Made by a program: the position numbers and the translations under genes
In this document: one piece after another, positions 13,301-28,300 of the stretch
How the letters are laid out: each line of letters begins with the position of its first letter
How positions within the stretch are numbered: position 1 is the stretch's first letter
Assembly: GCA_008508345.1 (NCBI GenBank)
Contig: QNGE01003501.1
Coordinates: 8,932-72,931 of the forward strand
Direction of reading: 5' to 3'
Length of the DNA stretch: 64,000 bases
From: Paragonimus westermani
Taxonomy: Eukaryota; Platyhelminthes; Trematoda; Plagiorchiida; Troglotrematidae
Notes under the pieces: generated by a model
Told to the model about the DNA's origin: nothing
Databases searched by the model: none
What the model saw: only the letters and a program-made list of their open reading frames with translations

Positions 13301-16300
13301 GTTGGGATGTAGCCGGTTGTTAAGATGTACGAAGTGAGTTTTATTGTCACCTTCATCAAACGGCAAAGATTCCTGCAAGGTGTTGCTCAAAGTAAAAGCC
13401 TTAACCATGCGCGATGTTCCAATCTGACCGTTTGTGCACGAGCGTGCTAATGTGCGTTGCCACATCCATTTTGTTTAAACCCCTAACTGAAGATGGCTTT
13501 CACAAGTACTTCAGAAGTCCTGACAGGTCTCCTGCTATTAAGTAAACATGAGAATTTTGATCCTTCTCGTGTGGTGGAGATTAGCTTGCGGGTGTTTTGT
13601 TTGTTGACAGATGGTCTGATAGGCAAACAAGCTTATTTGCTCGTGTGAGGCGACGAGGTTGTACAAATGATTTTGGCTAACCTGCTGACCGATTATTTGC
13701 AGGCTAAGCAGCGCGCTTGGGTATTTGTACTCCAACCTGACCAACATCCGCGCTTTGAGTTTGACGGTTTTCGTCATCGCCGTTGGTTGAGTGTCTTCGC
13801 AGGCTGTTCGGAGTCCGCCAGTTTGCCGTTGTACACTAGCACGTACAGGTTTACTGGCATTAAACCTGCACATCTATCTATAGTCCATGATGTGCTGCGT
13901 AGTGTCCTACCCTGTTTGACTTTTATATGTGCGCTATGCTAACTGTACTAACTTCGGAGAAGGTTAGACAGGAACATTGATTTATCCAACGCAGTGCTAT
14001 ACCAGCAGCATGTTGGTCGCACTTAGCTAATGGCAGCTGCTGATCGATTATCTCAATTGCGTCATCGGTATATTCGCTCACTAGTTGTTTTAATGTCTTT
14101 TGCCTAGAGTGCTTAGATTTTGTCCATCCACGACCAGTCAATATGTGTCAAAGTGGTAGCCAAGACACCTGTCAACCAGGCGACTTATTCGCGGTTACTT
14201 GAGTTGCACAAAGATATGCGAATTACTTTCGTTATCTACCATGCTCATTTGCCGAAATCTGTAAACCGTTTGTGATTGGCGTGCACACTCCTGAACAGTT
14301 GGTCCCAATGCCTACCAGTTAAGTGACTGCCGGCTGTCTTGCTCGTTGTATCTCTTTAACATTGCGCACACCAAAAAATGAAGCTCATGACCCACGCCTG
14401 AGTGCCTAAGTGGGATTTCGTGCACACTCATCCACCAAATCGCAGTTTGCAAACCAATCACGGGGGACCGGTAGGTTTCAACGTGTGTGGAAGGGAAGTG
14501 CAATATTTGTGGGTGGTAAAAAAACTCCACCTTCAATTGAATGGCGGTTAGTTTCTCTCTGTTTGTGAAAATGAATTCAAAGCGCCTAAGTCCCGCTGTA
14601 TCAACCGGCATAAAATTTCATACATTCTGAGCACAGATAACGTGCTTGTAAGGGGCATACAGAAACGGAGGGAGATGGGAGTTAGCACATATGATGTCAG
14701 GGTCAAGTCGTTACTATATATGAATGTGCTAAGCTCAGCTCCAAACTGGGTGACTGTGATGTCACCACGACCTATTTGTGAATACCTTAGGATAGACTGG
14801 TGCGCCCACGTGATGGCACCTCGGATATGGAGATATCTCCTAGCGCGTCCAATTTCAAACAGGTACTTCGCACCGAATGTTTGTTGATGGTATCAGGCTG
14901 CGCGCGCAACCAGATGTGTTTGCTAATGCATGTGTCTATTGACGGATTAATCTCTCTAATATCGTGTTCACTGAAGCTATCTGGAAATTCATAGATCACG
15001 GAGATGTTACAGAATCATACCGGTCCCCCTTTGTAGCAAACACCAGAAATGACATTGCGCGCTCTAGTACAGGCAATTGGGTACCATATTAAATTCTGGA
15101 GGTGACATCTAAACGATATTTCTGTTTACGTACTGCATTATCACACTTTTCCTATTTTATCAGGAAGATAAATTCCGTTACGGACGAGGGTGATCTGCCT
15201 CCGAACATCAAAAAAGCAATTCTCGAAAGTGATGGTACTCAAAATCAACATCTCGCGCGTAATCGGGTAAAAAAGACCGTTCAAACTGGGAACTTTCGTT
15301 TTCCAGATGACGATCCCGATTCCGATTTGACTAGCAGTGAAAGTTCTGAGTTGGAAAATGTGAGACAAAGCAGAAAACGCCTAAAACCATTACAAACGTC
15401 GTCCGATGATTCAAAGCCTGAATGCAGGCCAGGAGGCTCTGATAGCAGCGAAGTTTTAGAAGACGTCCGTGTCCGGAGGAAGAACTGTAGAAAAAGCCAG
15501 TTCGGTTGCCTTAATACGACCAGCGAATCGTCAGACCCTGAAAAGACTATTGTCAAAAAATCAGCTGCTCGTCAGTCGGCTAGATCACGTCCTCGAAACC
15601 GGGCACGTGTTCGACAAAAATCGGAACCTGAAAATGTCACGGACAAGTCTCCAGACGGCAAGACCGTGAATGTGAAGACGTCGCAAACTGATTCCGATGG
15701 TAGTGTAGGCGAGCATAAGAGTCGAAAACGTATTCGGAAGATATATAATGACTCACATATTTCTAAGACTACCAAGACAGCCGAGGCGCAGGAACGTGAG
15801 CGTCGACGACGGATCGCAGAAAAACAAAGAGAGGTGAATAATCTTCCCATGCTTATACAAGTTTCCCAACACAGTTTTTTCAACGTTTTTCAGTCGTCTC
15901 GTACTGCATTTGTTTAAAAGCTTGTTTTTCTCTCAGGTGCAGCAATTACTGATAAATAGTCGTAGATATATAAATTGCCCGACGTTCACAACTGATTGCA
16001 GTTCTCATGTCCCCATAGGCCTTTCAGCCGGTCTCCTTAGGAAAGAGGCACGAGAGTCGAATTTCGCTCTTGTCGAAGCTGGTCGTCAGTGCACATCCTT
16101 GCCACGGTGGCTTCTGAACTCTAGCCATGATTTTATAAGGTAGGCTTATCGACAACTGCGCCATTGACCTCACATCAAGCGCGAACGAATTGTCTGTTGC
16201 AAACACTCGATCGTATTCTCTCACAGTTACAACAAGCATAAGTAAGTGGTAGGTTGGCATAGGAGAATTAAGACAGTTGCCACACTTGTAAGCCGCTATA

Positions 16301-19300
16301 GGTCGCGTATGTTTCCTGTGCTAAAGCCCTCGCGATTGTGTTTGGAGCCCCTAGGGCGAGACAGCGGCTATTCGTGCTCAACAGTGTTATTTAGCTAAGT
16401 TTTCTGTGATGCGATTGCACTTCTCGAAGCAGAGCGGTAAGAATTAGATGGAGACTGTCCTGCAAATCTTGCATTACTTTTATTTACAGCTTGTTTGTTT
16501 TCGAGGTAGGGGTACTAGGATATTCAATATCCGAGTTCGAACGTGGGGTTATGCAGGAAGTTAGACCCCTTCCTTCGTCATCGTAGACTAGTTATTGTTC
16601 TTCTTTGCACATTTGTGTGATAGCCAAGCGTCAGTGTCTACTACCAGTGTATTGCTGACTGTTCTGTATCGACAGCGGGTCAATTAGTTGTGGAAACCGA
16701 GGTTACCGTTTGGTTGCAATTTCTGTTCGGATAGGTTTGTAAGACAGTTATGTTGGTTTGCAAATCATCATGATGCCTATCGAACACACAATCCACTGTG
16801 GCTGCTGGTGGTTGAAAGAAGCCTCAAGGCTAGGTGATGCTATTGTGACGAGTAACGAGAGCCTAGGTAGACTTACTGAGGGTGATTGGGGGAGTTTACG
16901 ACCATCAACACTGCTGTTTGAAAACGCTCTCGGACATGGCTGTGTCACTTGTCAACAGTGAGTATGGATCTCTCAGTTTGTTGGATCCCTTTTTTTCACG
17001 AATCCACACTTTGCCTTTGTTGTATAACATGCACCCTCGTTTGTGATTAGTATAGTGCATACACTCGGGAACTAAAGGGCAGGTCTCAATACCAAGAAGA
17101 CGGGAGACTAGAGGCGACTATTGGAATCGTGTGTATGCACTATGGGGAACGTTTCACCAAAGTGAATGATTGCGCTACTGCCCAGTGTGTGCGAATATAC
17201 GTCAGCCATGCAAACGAGTATACGCACTCGTTGTCCTATGCTTTCAGATAACTTGTAAGGGATTTCGTGACATATGCAATTTCGCAGGCCAAGCATTTTT
17301 TACAGTCACAGCACGTGTTTTCATCGAATTTGTGCTTGATTATTACTGCGCGACTTCGTCATCTGCCGTCAGAACTAGCAACAGCCTCTGTCACAAAACC
17401 TACAGGTACCGTTCAAGGCTGGGAATGCTATTGGTGGGTTTCACAACCCCTGAGAGAAGGCAGGAACAAACACAGAGAACCACGGACAACATCACAATGT
17501 CATAGTAAGCCGCGAAGTCATGTGCACGTGTAACGGAATACAGTCCGCGTTTTTTAGATTCCTCCAGAAAGTGAGCAGGATGACCACCTTCGAACTCACT
17601 ACGTGGCTAGAGAGCGAAACACTTGTGTACAGCAGCTGTGTTTACAGGTTTTTCGTCACCATGGGGATAAGCCACTTGTCGGACCAATCGGGTTGTAAGC
17701 ACCGAACTTGAAAATCAAACAGAATAATGGACATTCAAGTTGCCAAAGATGGAAATGGCAATTTTCTAGATAAATGAAATGGATTCTTGGACAGAGGTGT
17801 TTTTTTCAACAGTGGTGGACAGACATTCCTTCTGAAAAGATTTCAATGTTTTAGCATATGATCTCATCACTCCTTTGAATGTACACCCATTCTTCAATCC
17901 TCCGTTGCACCTATTAACAGAAAGGTTCGTACTATGCTCTGATATATCCTTAATATCTTTCTAGATGAAATTATTGTTTCTGAGGCGTTTACCGTGACGT
18001 TCAAATGTCTAATAACTAACTAAAATCATTGAGTAGTACACAATGCCTACACATCAATCCAAGACAGGGCGTAACCGGTAGTGATGTAAAAGTCTAAAAT
18101 TGCTCATCACGAAATGGACTGCGTCCGTTTCTTTTTATCACATGACTCTTATACACTGACTTATTTCAGGGGTTTTGTTATCAAATATACGTTCATTCTC
18201 CTTGTCGATTGTTTCCAGTCTTTGTAGACTATATCCTTGTAGTCATTACTTTAATTTTTTATTTTAAGCTTGATTCCCGTTGGTCACACTTGTATTCCTG
18301 TAAGCAATACAAATGATCCACAACATGACATTGTCTGTTTGCTTGTAGCAGTCATACGTTTTGTGAATCAGCAGTTACTGTTCTTAACCGACATTATTCA
18401 CTGCATAATTTGGTTCCAGCTGTCTGGTGTCCGTTGTGTTGTCTGCCCCTATTTATAAGCTCGCTTTTTTGTTTCTTCTCATCCGATATGTGACTTTCAG
18501 TACAACGACTGTATCCTGCAAGAAGGTGCCGGTATTAATGTGGTTACGAAAGTGTTGATTCTCGAAAAATCGACAGACGGCTCCGCACCCTCCATTCAAG
18601 TCCATTCGGATATTTTGAAGCACCTCAAACCTCACCAAGTAGATGGTACGTTTCAAAGCTCGGAGAGGTTTTTGAAAGTTGTATGAATACTGGCTTTTTT
18701 GTGAGCATATTTTGGTCACTGTATTGAAGGTAATCGTAGTGTTTGAACTAACCTGATTTGTCCTACCCAGGCGAATATGTCGGTGATGTTCATTAGTAAT
18801 GCAGGCACAGTTTTTTCTATCAGACCAATCCTTGGTTGGTCAAATTGCCGTGACACCTTCTGTCCGAACACGGTGCAAGTTTACGGGATTTACGATCCCT
18901 CGAAACTTCAGTGTTTCCGACGTGTGCTACCAGTTTTCTCTCTTGTTCAGCATAGATGGATAACTTAAATTGTGGGTGTGCGTTTTGGCTAACAATTTTC
19001 GAGATAGGTTTCACGAAACTGCCCCTAATGGAAGGTAGTCTGTCTGTTTCCTTACCTTATGAAAAACTGTAGCAACAAGCAGCGTCACTATTTCTTTCTG
19101 TTTATTTAATTTGTATATCGGCCGCATTTTGTCCTTCGCAGCTGTTCGTTTTCTCTGGGACTGTGTGATTGAGTCTGTGGAACGTCAACAAAAATCCCCG
19201 AACGAATTGATGGGTGGAGCTATTCTGGCCCACTGCATGGGACTTGGCAAGACACTCTCTGTGATCGCATTTATTCACACGTTGATCGTTCATGCGGACG

Positions 19301-22300
19301 TGTTGAACATCCGTCGATGTTTGGTCATTTGTCCAGTGAACACGCTGCTCAATTGGAAACATGAATGGGAAATGTGGCTACCTGCAAACGACCAAATTGA
19401 TATATTCGAATTAGCTTCTAAAGCAGATTTCAAATATCGAGTGGATGTGCTCAAACACTGGTTTCGTAAGGTAAATGCTTTTTTATGTTGTTTAGAGACA
19501 GGCAGCCCGGTGGCTGTGCATTTGGACAATATACCTTACCGTCATGCTTGATGAAATGCACTTGGATCTATAGTTTCTTCGCTCTTTAACCGTGTTAAGT
19601 ACTTGATGATGTACTCCACGCTAGTTGAATTGCATTTTCGAAAATGCTCGTGATGGTTTCGGTAATCTTGTTTTGAAGTTTTTTTGGGATGGAGTATTTA
19701 CATGATGCCACCCTGCTTCGTCCATCTGCTGAGAGCAGGTAGATTTCATTGCGGAAGTGGTGTGATCAAACTGACTTGCACAGAGTGTGCTTCACATTCT
19801 TAAAGTGTGTAATGTACAATTTCGTGATTCGTTCCTCATCCATACTCTCTTTATTGGATGCAAACAGACCGCGTCACCGTCTGGTAAACTTTGCATGATT
19901 ACTTTTGAGTTTCTGAAGTTGTTGGTGAAAGCGTGTTCTTTGTCAAGTGTTGCGGTTGTAACCTAACCTAACCGCGTGCAAACAGAAACATGGTGCATGC
20001 GAGCGATTCAGGTGTACTGCACATCTTAACAAACTTATTCTCAATGTGCGTTCAAACTAGCCCATCTCCGGCTCCACCTTCCTCACACACCGTAGAGTTA
20101 GACCTCGTGTAATCTTCGAAATAGCCCAGCGTGGCTGTCGAGCTATCTCATCCCGGGTCACCTGCTCTAGACAACGTTGGGACCGTTCGGTTATCCACCG
20201 CTCATCCCAAACTGTGAGTTCATCGATGCAGTTCAGTAAGCATCAGTGATATTCGAGTGATACTGCAGTCTGTCTGCATTGCACTACAGTGTTTCGAATT
20301 TGTTTGCTGCCGAGTCAGGTCAGATCAAACTGCCGGGACGCATCTAACACTACAATTCTTCTCTTGAATAAAAATGAAAAGCTTGTGGGTGTATATGCTG
20401 GCTGCATCCATACTAGTAAAGTGCACATTCCGAATACTTTGAAAGGGAAACGGATAATAGAACGTCCACGCCTATGGGTGTTTGAAGCGAATGACAGGTA
20501 TTGCCTACCCATCGACACGTGTGCGCTAACTCGTACCATTAGGCTTATCAGAAATTTTTCATAGTAAGTAGCAAATAAATGGAGACGCTTCAACAAGCGA
20601 GCACGCTGGGATTACTGTCGACGGCCTGTATTCACTTCAGTGATATAAAAATGAAGTATCTAGTGTGAATATTTGACAATATATGCTTTAAAGTTGTGTC
20701 AAGAAATAGTTTGACAGTAACATACTGACATTCGCATGTGACGAAAAGTGTGCGGTCGATTATCATATTTGTTTTGACTAAGTGATTAACGTTAAATCCG
20801 AACAGTAGGAGAGAGGAGAGAATAGGGATCATTTCATGATGAAAATGGTGCACGAATGGTGGGCTGTCGTATAACTGGTATCGTCGTATCGTTCATCATG
20901 TTGCATAACATTGAGTGGTTGTTCACCTTGATACCTCATATAATGGTACTTGTGGCCAAGGTTCATACCAAACAAAGAACAGGATAATGTCCAGATGGTA
21001 TCCACATTAACGACACTGTCGTTGAACCTGTTTAACGTTGATTGTCAAAATTTCGTCGAATGACCACAACCGTTCTTGTGGTTCACATTATCCCTTAGCA
21101 TATGGGACAATGTCGAGGCACATTGCAGTGTCGAATACGACGTGCCAAAGCGGTGATTAGTCTAAGTACGTACAACACAAGTTCAACGGGTTAATCAGGC
21201 AGCATTTAGGGATATAAATGCATTAGATATGTAGTGATAAGCTGAACATGATACTTCGACCAACTGAAAAGCAGTGGCTCAGGTAAAGAAGATGTCAGTC
21301 GAGTCCCTACATATTGGTGGGTGGCATCCATCTCTTAACCTCTAGTGTAGTTTGGTCGCACACGGAGTAAAACGAATTTTAAGCTGTAAACATGTGATGA
21401 CGGACGATGATGATGACAACATGGCCGTTAGCAACCTGCTCTATGCACCAGAATGCAATTTATGAATATTTTCCTGTTTGGGGGTTTAGGCTTGGGTACC
21501 ACTTGCAATCCGAATCGATCCATGTGTCTGTTTTCATTTATGAAGCGCTCCTTTTATTCTCTGATCACATTTGTGGCTCGTGAAATTACGTGAATTCGTG
21601 TCATAATTTGCTTTCTGGTTGCCCCGTTGAAGTGAGTCAGAATATTCTGGTGTTCCAATTATGCTAGTGGCCCAACTCCCTTTTTCAATTCCAATGGGAT
21701 TTTTTACGTCAGATCCACCATAAATTTTTGCTCCACATGCCTTTTTCTCCATATGTTTTTCACTGCCCGATTAATCTTCTTCGATTGTCGTTCATTTATC
21801 ACTAAACGGAATTCATCGACATTGCGTTCATTTATCAATTTTATCTGTTATTTCCAGACTTGATGCGCGTTCTATCACGCAAACACTTTCCAGCATGATT
21901 GTTTAACCCATGGTCGTCTATTGTATACATCTGAAAGTTTAAAAAATTCCTTACAGGGTGGTGTTATGCTGATCGGCTATGATATGTTTCGCAATTTCAT
22001 CAATACTCGAGGACGCAAAAGAGGGAATAAATTCTCTAAAGAGTCGATCACTGAAGCCCTTCTGGATCCTGGTCCAGACATTGTGATCTGCGATGAGGGT
22101 CACATTTTAAAGAACGACAAATCAGGTTTATCAAAAGCCATTTCACAAATTCGTACACGAAGACGAGTGATCTTAACTGGCACCCCATTGCAAAACAATC
22201 TCAGTGAATGTAAGTGAGATGTCTAGGGGAGTTAGATTTTTAGAACGAGTTTTCTTTTTATCATTCATCACCTTACAACCTTGTAACGAAGTGTTCATAC

Positions 22301-25300
22301 ACACTAGTGAACTACGATCCGAAGTAATTTCAATGTAACATGTAGTACAAATCTCCTTCCAATTTCTTTTTAAAATAACGTTAGTTTCGACTGTTGTGTG
22401 TGACATTTTGTTCTTTACTTTGATTGCTTAATTGCACTTCTTCAGATTGGGGTCGGGTTTGGTACGTTGGCTCATGAGCCTACATTTTGTCGGCGTCGTT
22501 GATTTTAGCTTTTCACACACTGGCCATAAAGACGAACTTGCCTACACCACTGATGGTGCGCTCAGTTTCAGATGGCTGACTGTAGTGTCCACTCTGATTG
22601 GTATTGGATGATGACAGTGCTTTTGTCCTAATCACCACTGCGTAGGCTACGTAATCACGTCTGTGACCTTTAATACAGTTAGGCGACCTGAATTGCCAGT
22701 TTCGCTCCAAAGTGCATCACAAATGGAAAGATTACTGCATGCCAAATAACAGCGCTCGTGTTCTTGCACAATCCAAATGGGCCTCGGTTCAACTGTTCTC
22801 ACGTTCACAACTCGCATGCTAGGGACGGAGCTCGGAAGTGAGCTCCCTCGCTTTGCCTTTCTTCTATATGCTTACTCTATTTTCTCGAACGGACATTGAA
22901 AATAAGCTGCTAAAGTAAAATAACCTAACTTCTTGGCCGAAAGAAGAGTAACGGGACCAAGGGACGCTTCGAGTAGTAACATGATAATTCTGACCCACCA
23001 CTGCTAGCGCATCGTGCGGCAATTTTTTTATTGGGGTCACACTCATCACAACTCTCGCCACCTTGAGCTTTCCTGCAGGCGGACTTCCAACGTTCGCTTG
23101 TCGCTTTGTCAACGCGTGCGATTTGACGTTGCTTATCCAATTACTAATCGGGGTGCGCATCCTGCCGAACATAATCTCAGGTTTTTCTTGCACGTCTCAC
23201 TTTCCCATCACAAGTATTTGTCCTTCTCAGATCACGCTATGGTGAATTTCGTGAAGCCGAACCTTCTTGGAACGTTTCGCGAGTTTAATAACCGCTTTGC
23301 CAATCCAATCCGTAACGGACAGCATTCGAATTCGACTGAACGAGATGTGAACTTCATGAAAAAACGTGCCCACGTGTTGTACAAAACTCTGGATGGTTGT
23401 GTTCAAGTAAGGCTGTTTGTCGTATACTCGCTTCTTCTGCCAGTGTTTTGAATGCTTTCAAAATGGCCTCGGTAGATATATGTTGTTTTGTGTGTAGGCA
23501 GTCTGCCCGTTACTGCTATATTCATGTCCTGTTGTTTGTATAGAAGGTTCACTGATTGAGGCATTATGGTCCTCATATACGTATTGTTTGGTCTAACATT
23601 AGACCAATTACCATTAGTTAGCATCAGGGTAACGGCAAATCTGTTCACTCAACGACCATAAAGCTGACTGAATGGTAATGTGGCTCGAGTCGCACGTCAC
23701 CGCAACATTTGCGAAGAATGTGCTTATAGAGGAGAACGTTTCGAACCGAAAACTGGAGAAAGCGCGATTCGTTATACGGGCCAATACTGTTCTGAATGCA
23801 GAAACGCTATCGGCTACGAAGCGCTGCCATTTTGAGTAGCGTTTCTAACCAGCGATTTGAACGATCACGAAGTACCCCAACGGGGATGGCACCGCCTGCC
23901 AACTTTACTCAACGGTTCAATCGCGGTCTGCGTGTTTCGTTACAAAATCATGGTTATACCCCACTGTTGTTTGTCTCAGCAAATTATGCGATAACCGTTT
24001 TGTGACAAACATCGCGGACTGCATTGTTATCCAGTCTTCTGGCATACGCGATGCCAAAGGCTGCATTGCGCACGCACTTATCCAACTTGATGCGAACTAA
24101 CAACTATTTAAAATAAAACGAATTTGATAAGCGACAATAATAGCATGGACTAAAACTGCGTAGGATACTGAAATCTAACTTTGGGACTAACATGTTTGGT
24201 AGGTCACAAGCCCAATTTTCTCGTTGTTTGGACCTCATCCTGGAAACTGGGGACGCCTTACTGAAACAAGCTGTCATATTCCGAACCCAAGACATGCAAT
24301 TGCTACCGGACTGTAGCTTCCAGTCGGACTCAACACGCGCAAATAGGGTTCGACGTTGCGTATGCGTGGTTGGCATGCATATGACGTGTCCGAACCAAAT
24401 GAGCCTTGTGACCAGTAGGGCCCGCTTATTTTAAGGATGCACTGATCAATCCCGCCGCGTTGCCAATGCTTTTGAGACATCGGTGATCGAACACAGTTTG
24501 CTACCTAAGCGAACTGCTCTCGAAGCACGTAACAACATTGTTTAATGGTGTTTGCCTATCAGAATTTTGACTGTTTGTTCCGCAGCAATTGAAAAACACT
24601 TCTGGCTCACCCCTATCAGGTTATCGATTGCCGTCGGATCTAAAGTGCACGTGGGCAACATATTTTTCAACCGTTTAGTGTTGAGCAAGAGCATTCGAAG
24701 TAGTCGGTGTTTCAAGGTGGATAACACCAGTGTTGTTGGGAGAGACCCTACTCATCTTCGTGTTTAGATGTGGCATTCTTGTGTCATGTATCCCACATCT
24801 TATCAGCTGAATACTGAGTCTGTTGAGTGGTTTAGTGAGGCGAGCAATTGTTTGCTGTGGATTTCCCCCTTCAACCAGGGATTTTCTTGTGGCTAGACGT
24901 TCTCTCTGGTGCGCCACAAAGCCAAAGCCAGTGGTGGTTATGCGGAGAATCATTAACCCTTCGAATTTGCTGTCGTTTTTCACTCGCCCGTTTATTTCTG
25001 TTCGTTATATAATGTACGTTGCACTTTGTTTGTGCCTGTACTTCGCAATATCAAACATCTGTGTGACATACCTCTTCAACCAGAACGGCTTGTTCGTTTT
25101 TTGAGTATATTAAGTCTGGATGAATTATGGAACCTTCTGGGCGCACGGGCCCACATCTCGAACAGAGACCAGTTCGGCTGTCCCCCATAAGAGGACTTTA
25201 TTAAGGGATCACGACAAATTGTATGTTTCACTAATGCCCTAAGCTTGTTAAATGTTCGGAGAGAAGTTTATGTAGCTTTCATGATCATGGGATTGACTGC

Positions 25301-28300
25301 GATGTATAGACTATTGAGACAAGTATACAGTAGGTGCACTCTGACTTGAACTCTGTCGTGGTTACGTTGTAGTTTGTTGGTTGCGATACCCCTTGACTAT
25401 TCCTTGTGAGCCATTGTTTTGATATACCTATTAAACCGTCGATTTATAGCTGCTCAGTCGCGCGAACTTCTCCTTCTTGAAGTTGTCTGCAAATTTCGTT
25501 GTGTGAATAAATCGGTGGAAAATCGATGTGATTGAAACGTGGTGAATAAAATCATACATTATCACACATGTTCGCTTCCATTATAGTCCGATATAATTTA
25601 CATTCTAAGTGGATTGTTGCAGAGATACTTATGCGACTCACTGAAAGACCTAAATTTCGACCTGAAAATTACTCCGCACCATCAATAAAAATCGTCAGTG
25701 TTAAGTAACCAGCATATCTTGCGAATGACAAAAATATGGTTATTACCTTAACTGCACCAGATGTGATTTCAAGCCGACATGTTTCTGCCTGCTTTCGATT
25801 GTCTTATGGGTCACGATGCTGAAAACTTGCTGACCCTTATTTCATATGGTTTGCTGCGTAGTTGACATATTGCATGTGACAGAACACAATGTGTGGCTCA
25901 ACGAATTTCAGTCGAATCGATTTTTAGTGGCATACTCGGTATGGTTTTTGCGAGTTTCATACAACTTGCCGTGGCAAGCGACTTAGTAATTTGACATTCG
26001 GACAGTATGACTTAAAGTTACTTCTGATAATCTTGCATTTGCACACGGTGGTTCCCATCCACAGCGACCACCTTTGGAGCGTATGAAAGATGAAGTAGGA
26101 AATCATTAGAAGGGACCGTTGTCATATTAATTCTGTATGCAATTATCAAACATAGGAAAGCTTTTATGTCTTAGAGTATTTTAATGCTACTACCTTGTCT
26201 TCATCACTTATTCATTAAGTGTTTGTTGCTTGACGCTCTTTCTTCTCGAGAAGGATCCCATGCATATGCTCGATGTGTAGGATCTTTGATCATATTTTGT
26301 CCCCGCATTGTTCGGGTTAAGTAAAGCAACGCGAACGCAGTGCATCGCCTTTGCGATTTCACACTTCAATTCTTACCTGAGGCTTAACAGTACAAAGTTT
26401 GATCAGTCCGTCTTCTTGTAATGCAACCCAAGTCATGATGTCTCTTGTGTGATGACGTTTTTTCCAGCCAATCTTTTATTTGGGTTATCGCAAGCCAAGT
26501 TCCCTGCGTATTCCTGTTAAGTACGTTTCATTGGACTAGCTTCTTAGTATCAACAGCGATAAATCAACGGCGTATTCTGAAGCTTAACTCCTACACAGCT
26601 GTGAAAGCGGTTCTTATTCAAAGATTAGAGGGATACCAGGAGGGCACTTAATTCATAATGAACATGTGGGTGTCATCTACCCTGCAAACAGCCAGTTGAG
26701 TCCCTATAGAAAGTAGGCTGCATTCTCAGGACAGCTTCTGTATGGCTTTCGTTCTCTTGCTTCATAACTTGAAAATTATTCACCCTATCTGAACATGTTA
26801 GCCGTCATCTCTGTCTTTTCGGCTGGATCACGAGTACAACCTACGGTTTCCAATCTATGTATTTGGTCCCGTAAGACCTTTGCTTCTTAAATCGATTGTA
26901 CGCAGAATAAACGTTTTGTTTGGTATCTCAGAAGCCGTTCGTACATAATTTGCGGTGTATGTACTTAGTCTTTCCAGTCTGGACCACGGTTAATTTGGTT
27001 AACTGCCTAGCGCGCTGCTCAGCCAGATTGACTGAATTTTTGGGGTCGGTTTAGGCATGTGGTTGCCACATTCATTTCACAGTGACCTCTCGTACAGCTG
27101 TTTAGTTTGTATGTCACTTTTCCCTTTATTTGTCATTTTCAAAGCGCAAAGACTACAACTCCCTAACGCAGTATCTTCCACCACGCCATGAGTATGTGAT
27201 CATGTGCAGACTGAGCACGATACAGGGAAACCTTTACCGGGCCTATCTGAAAATTCGTGCTGACCGTATTGCAGCCCGGACAGACCAACGCATCGACGAT
27301 GGCTGCGCGGATCGGCGTAAAACATTGTTCTGTGATCAGCAAACGCTCTATCGTGTATGGACCCATCCGTTTTTGTTGCGCAGTCACGAAACTCGAGAAG
27401 CTCGCAAGGTATGCCTATTCCTTCTGTTTCCTTTCATCATGTTGCCATGTGTGTCAGTCTCTGTCTAATGCAAGAGTTGGCAGTCTACAGCCTGAGGTCC
27501 GCGGCGTTTCTTAAATATGATCCTAGCTCCAGGTCAAGTTTCATTCATTTGAATAACCACTGCCTACTTTGCAAGCCATGTGATATGGTCTGTACGATGG
27601 AGTAAACCGACTCCGATCCGGACTCAATACTCACGTTCACATGCATAAATGCTGGTATACACCGACTGTTGATACCAACCTACACCCATCCGTGTTCTGA
27701 TAGAAAGAACATCCTCGCGCAAACACACCAATCGGGCCGGATGCACTTGATGTTGAAATGGGTGTCTAACAATGTTCTCGACGTGAAGTGGAATGATCTG
27801 TTGTGGTCCAACCTTAGTGTCGATGAGTTAATCTCGCCAGAACTCCGTAAGGAAATCTTTTTGGGGGCTTGGAGTTTATGTACACTTGACATCGGTGTTT
27901 ACGAGCACTCATTTATGCGTTACAATTCGTTCAGCTACAAAGTACGTGAAACGTAAGCCGCAAACTTAACTAACACGCCCATCTAGGTGATATACATCTA
28001 GTCACATCCTACTTTGCCACCTAGTAGTAATCACCTTTTGCAGGACAAACAGCATCAGGCAACACGCAAATTTGTTCCGCTTGTTACTTCACGGCTTGAG
28101 CGTTACTTCAGTAAAAAAAAGTTCATTATTTTACCAAGTAGTTTAGCTGATTGTGATTTTAGATGAGATCCAACTGTGAAAAGTCAATTTGTTATTTTGT
28201 TGGTGATTAGTAGGGATTTTGGTCTTGCATAAAGTGAGTATCGCTCACGATTAGTCCCAACGGTTGCATTGTTGTTTTTCTTTTTAGAAGTTACCACCTT

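Noticed and set aside
22925..23140. Cysteine-containing minus-strand ORF as a gag zinc knuckle
   Set aside because: Spacing does not fit C-x2-C-x4-H-x4-C, and no other retroelement motif is nearby.
27669..27956. 95-codon ORF in ATRX intron 13 as an extra exon
   Set aside because: The only nearby acceptor gives the wrong phase, and exons 13 and 14 already join in phase across the known linker.
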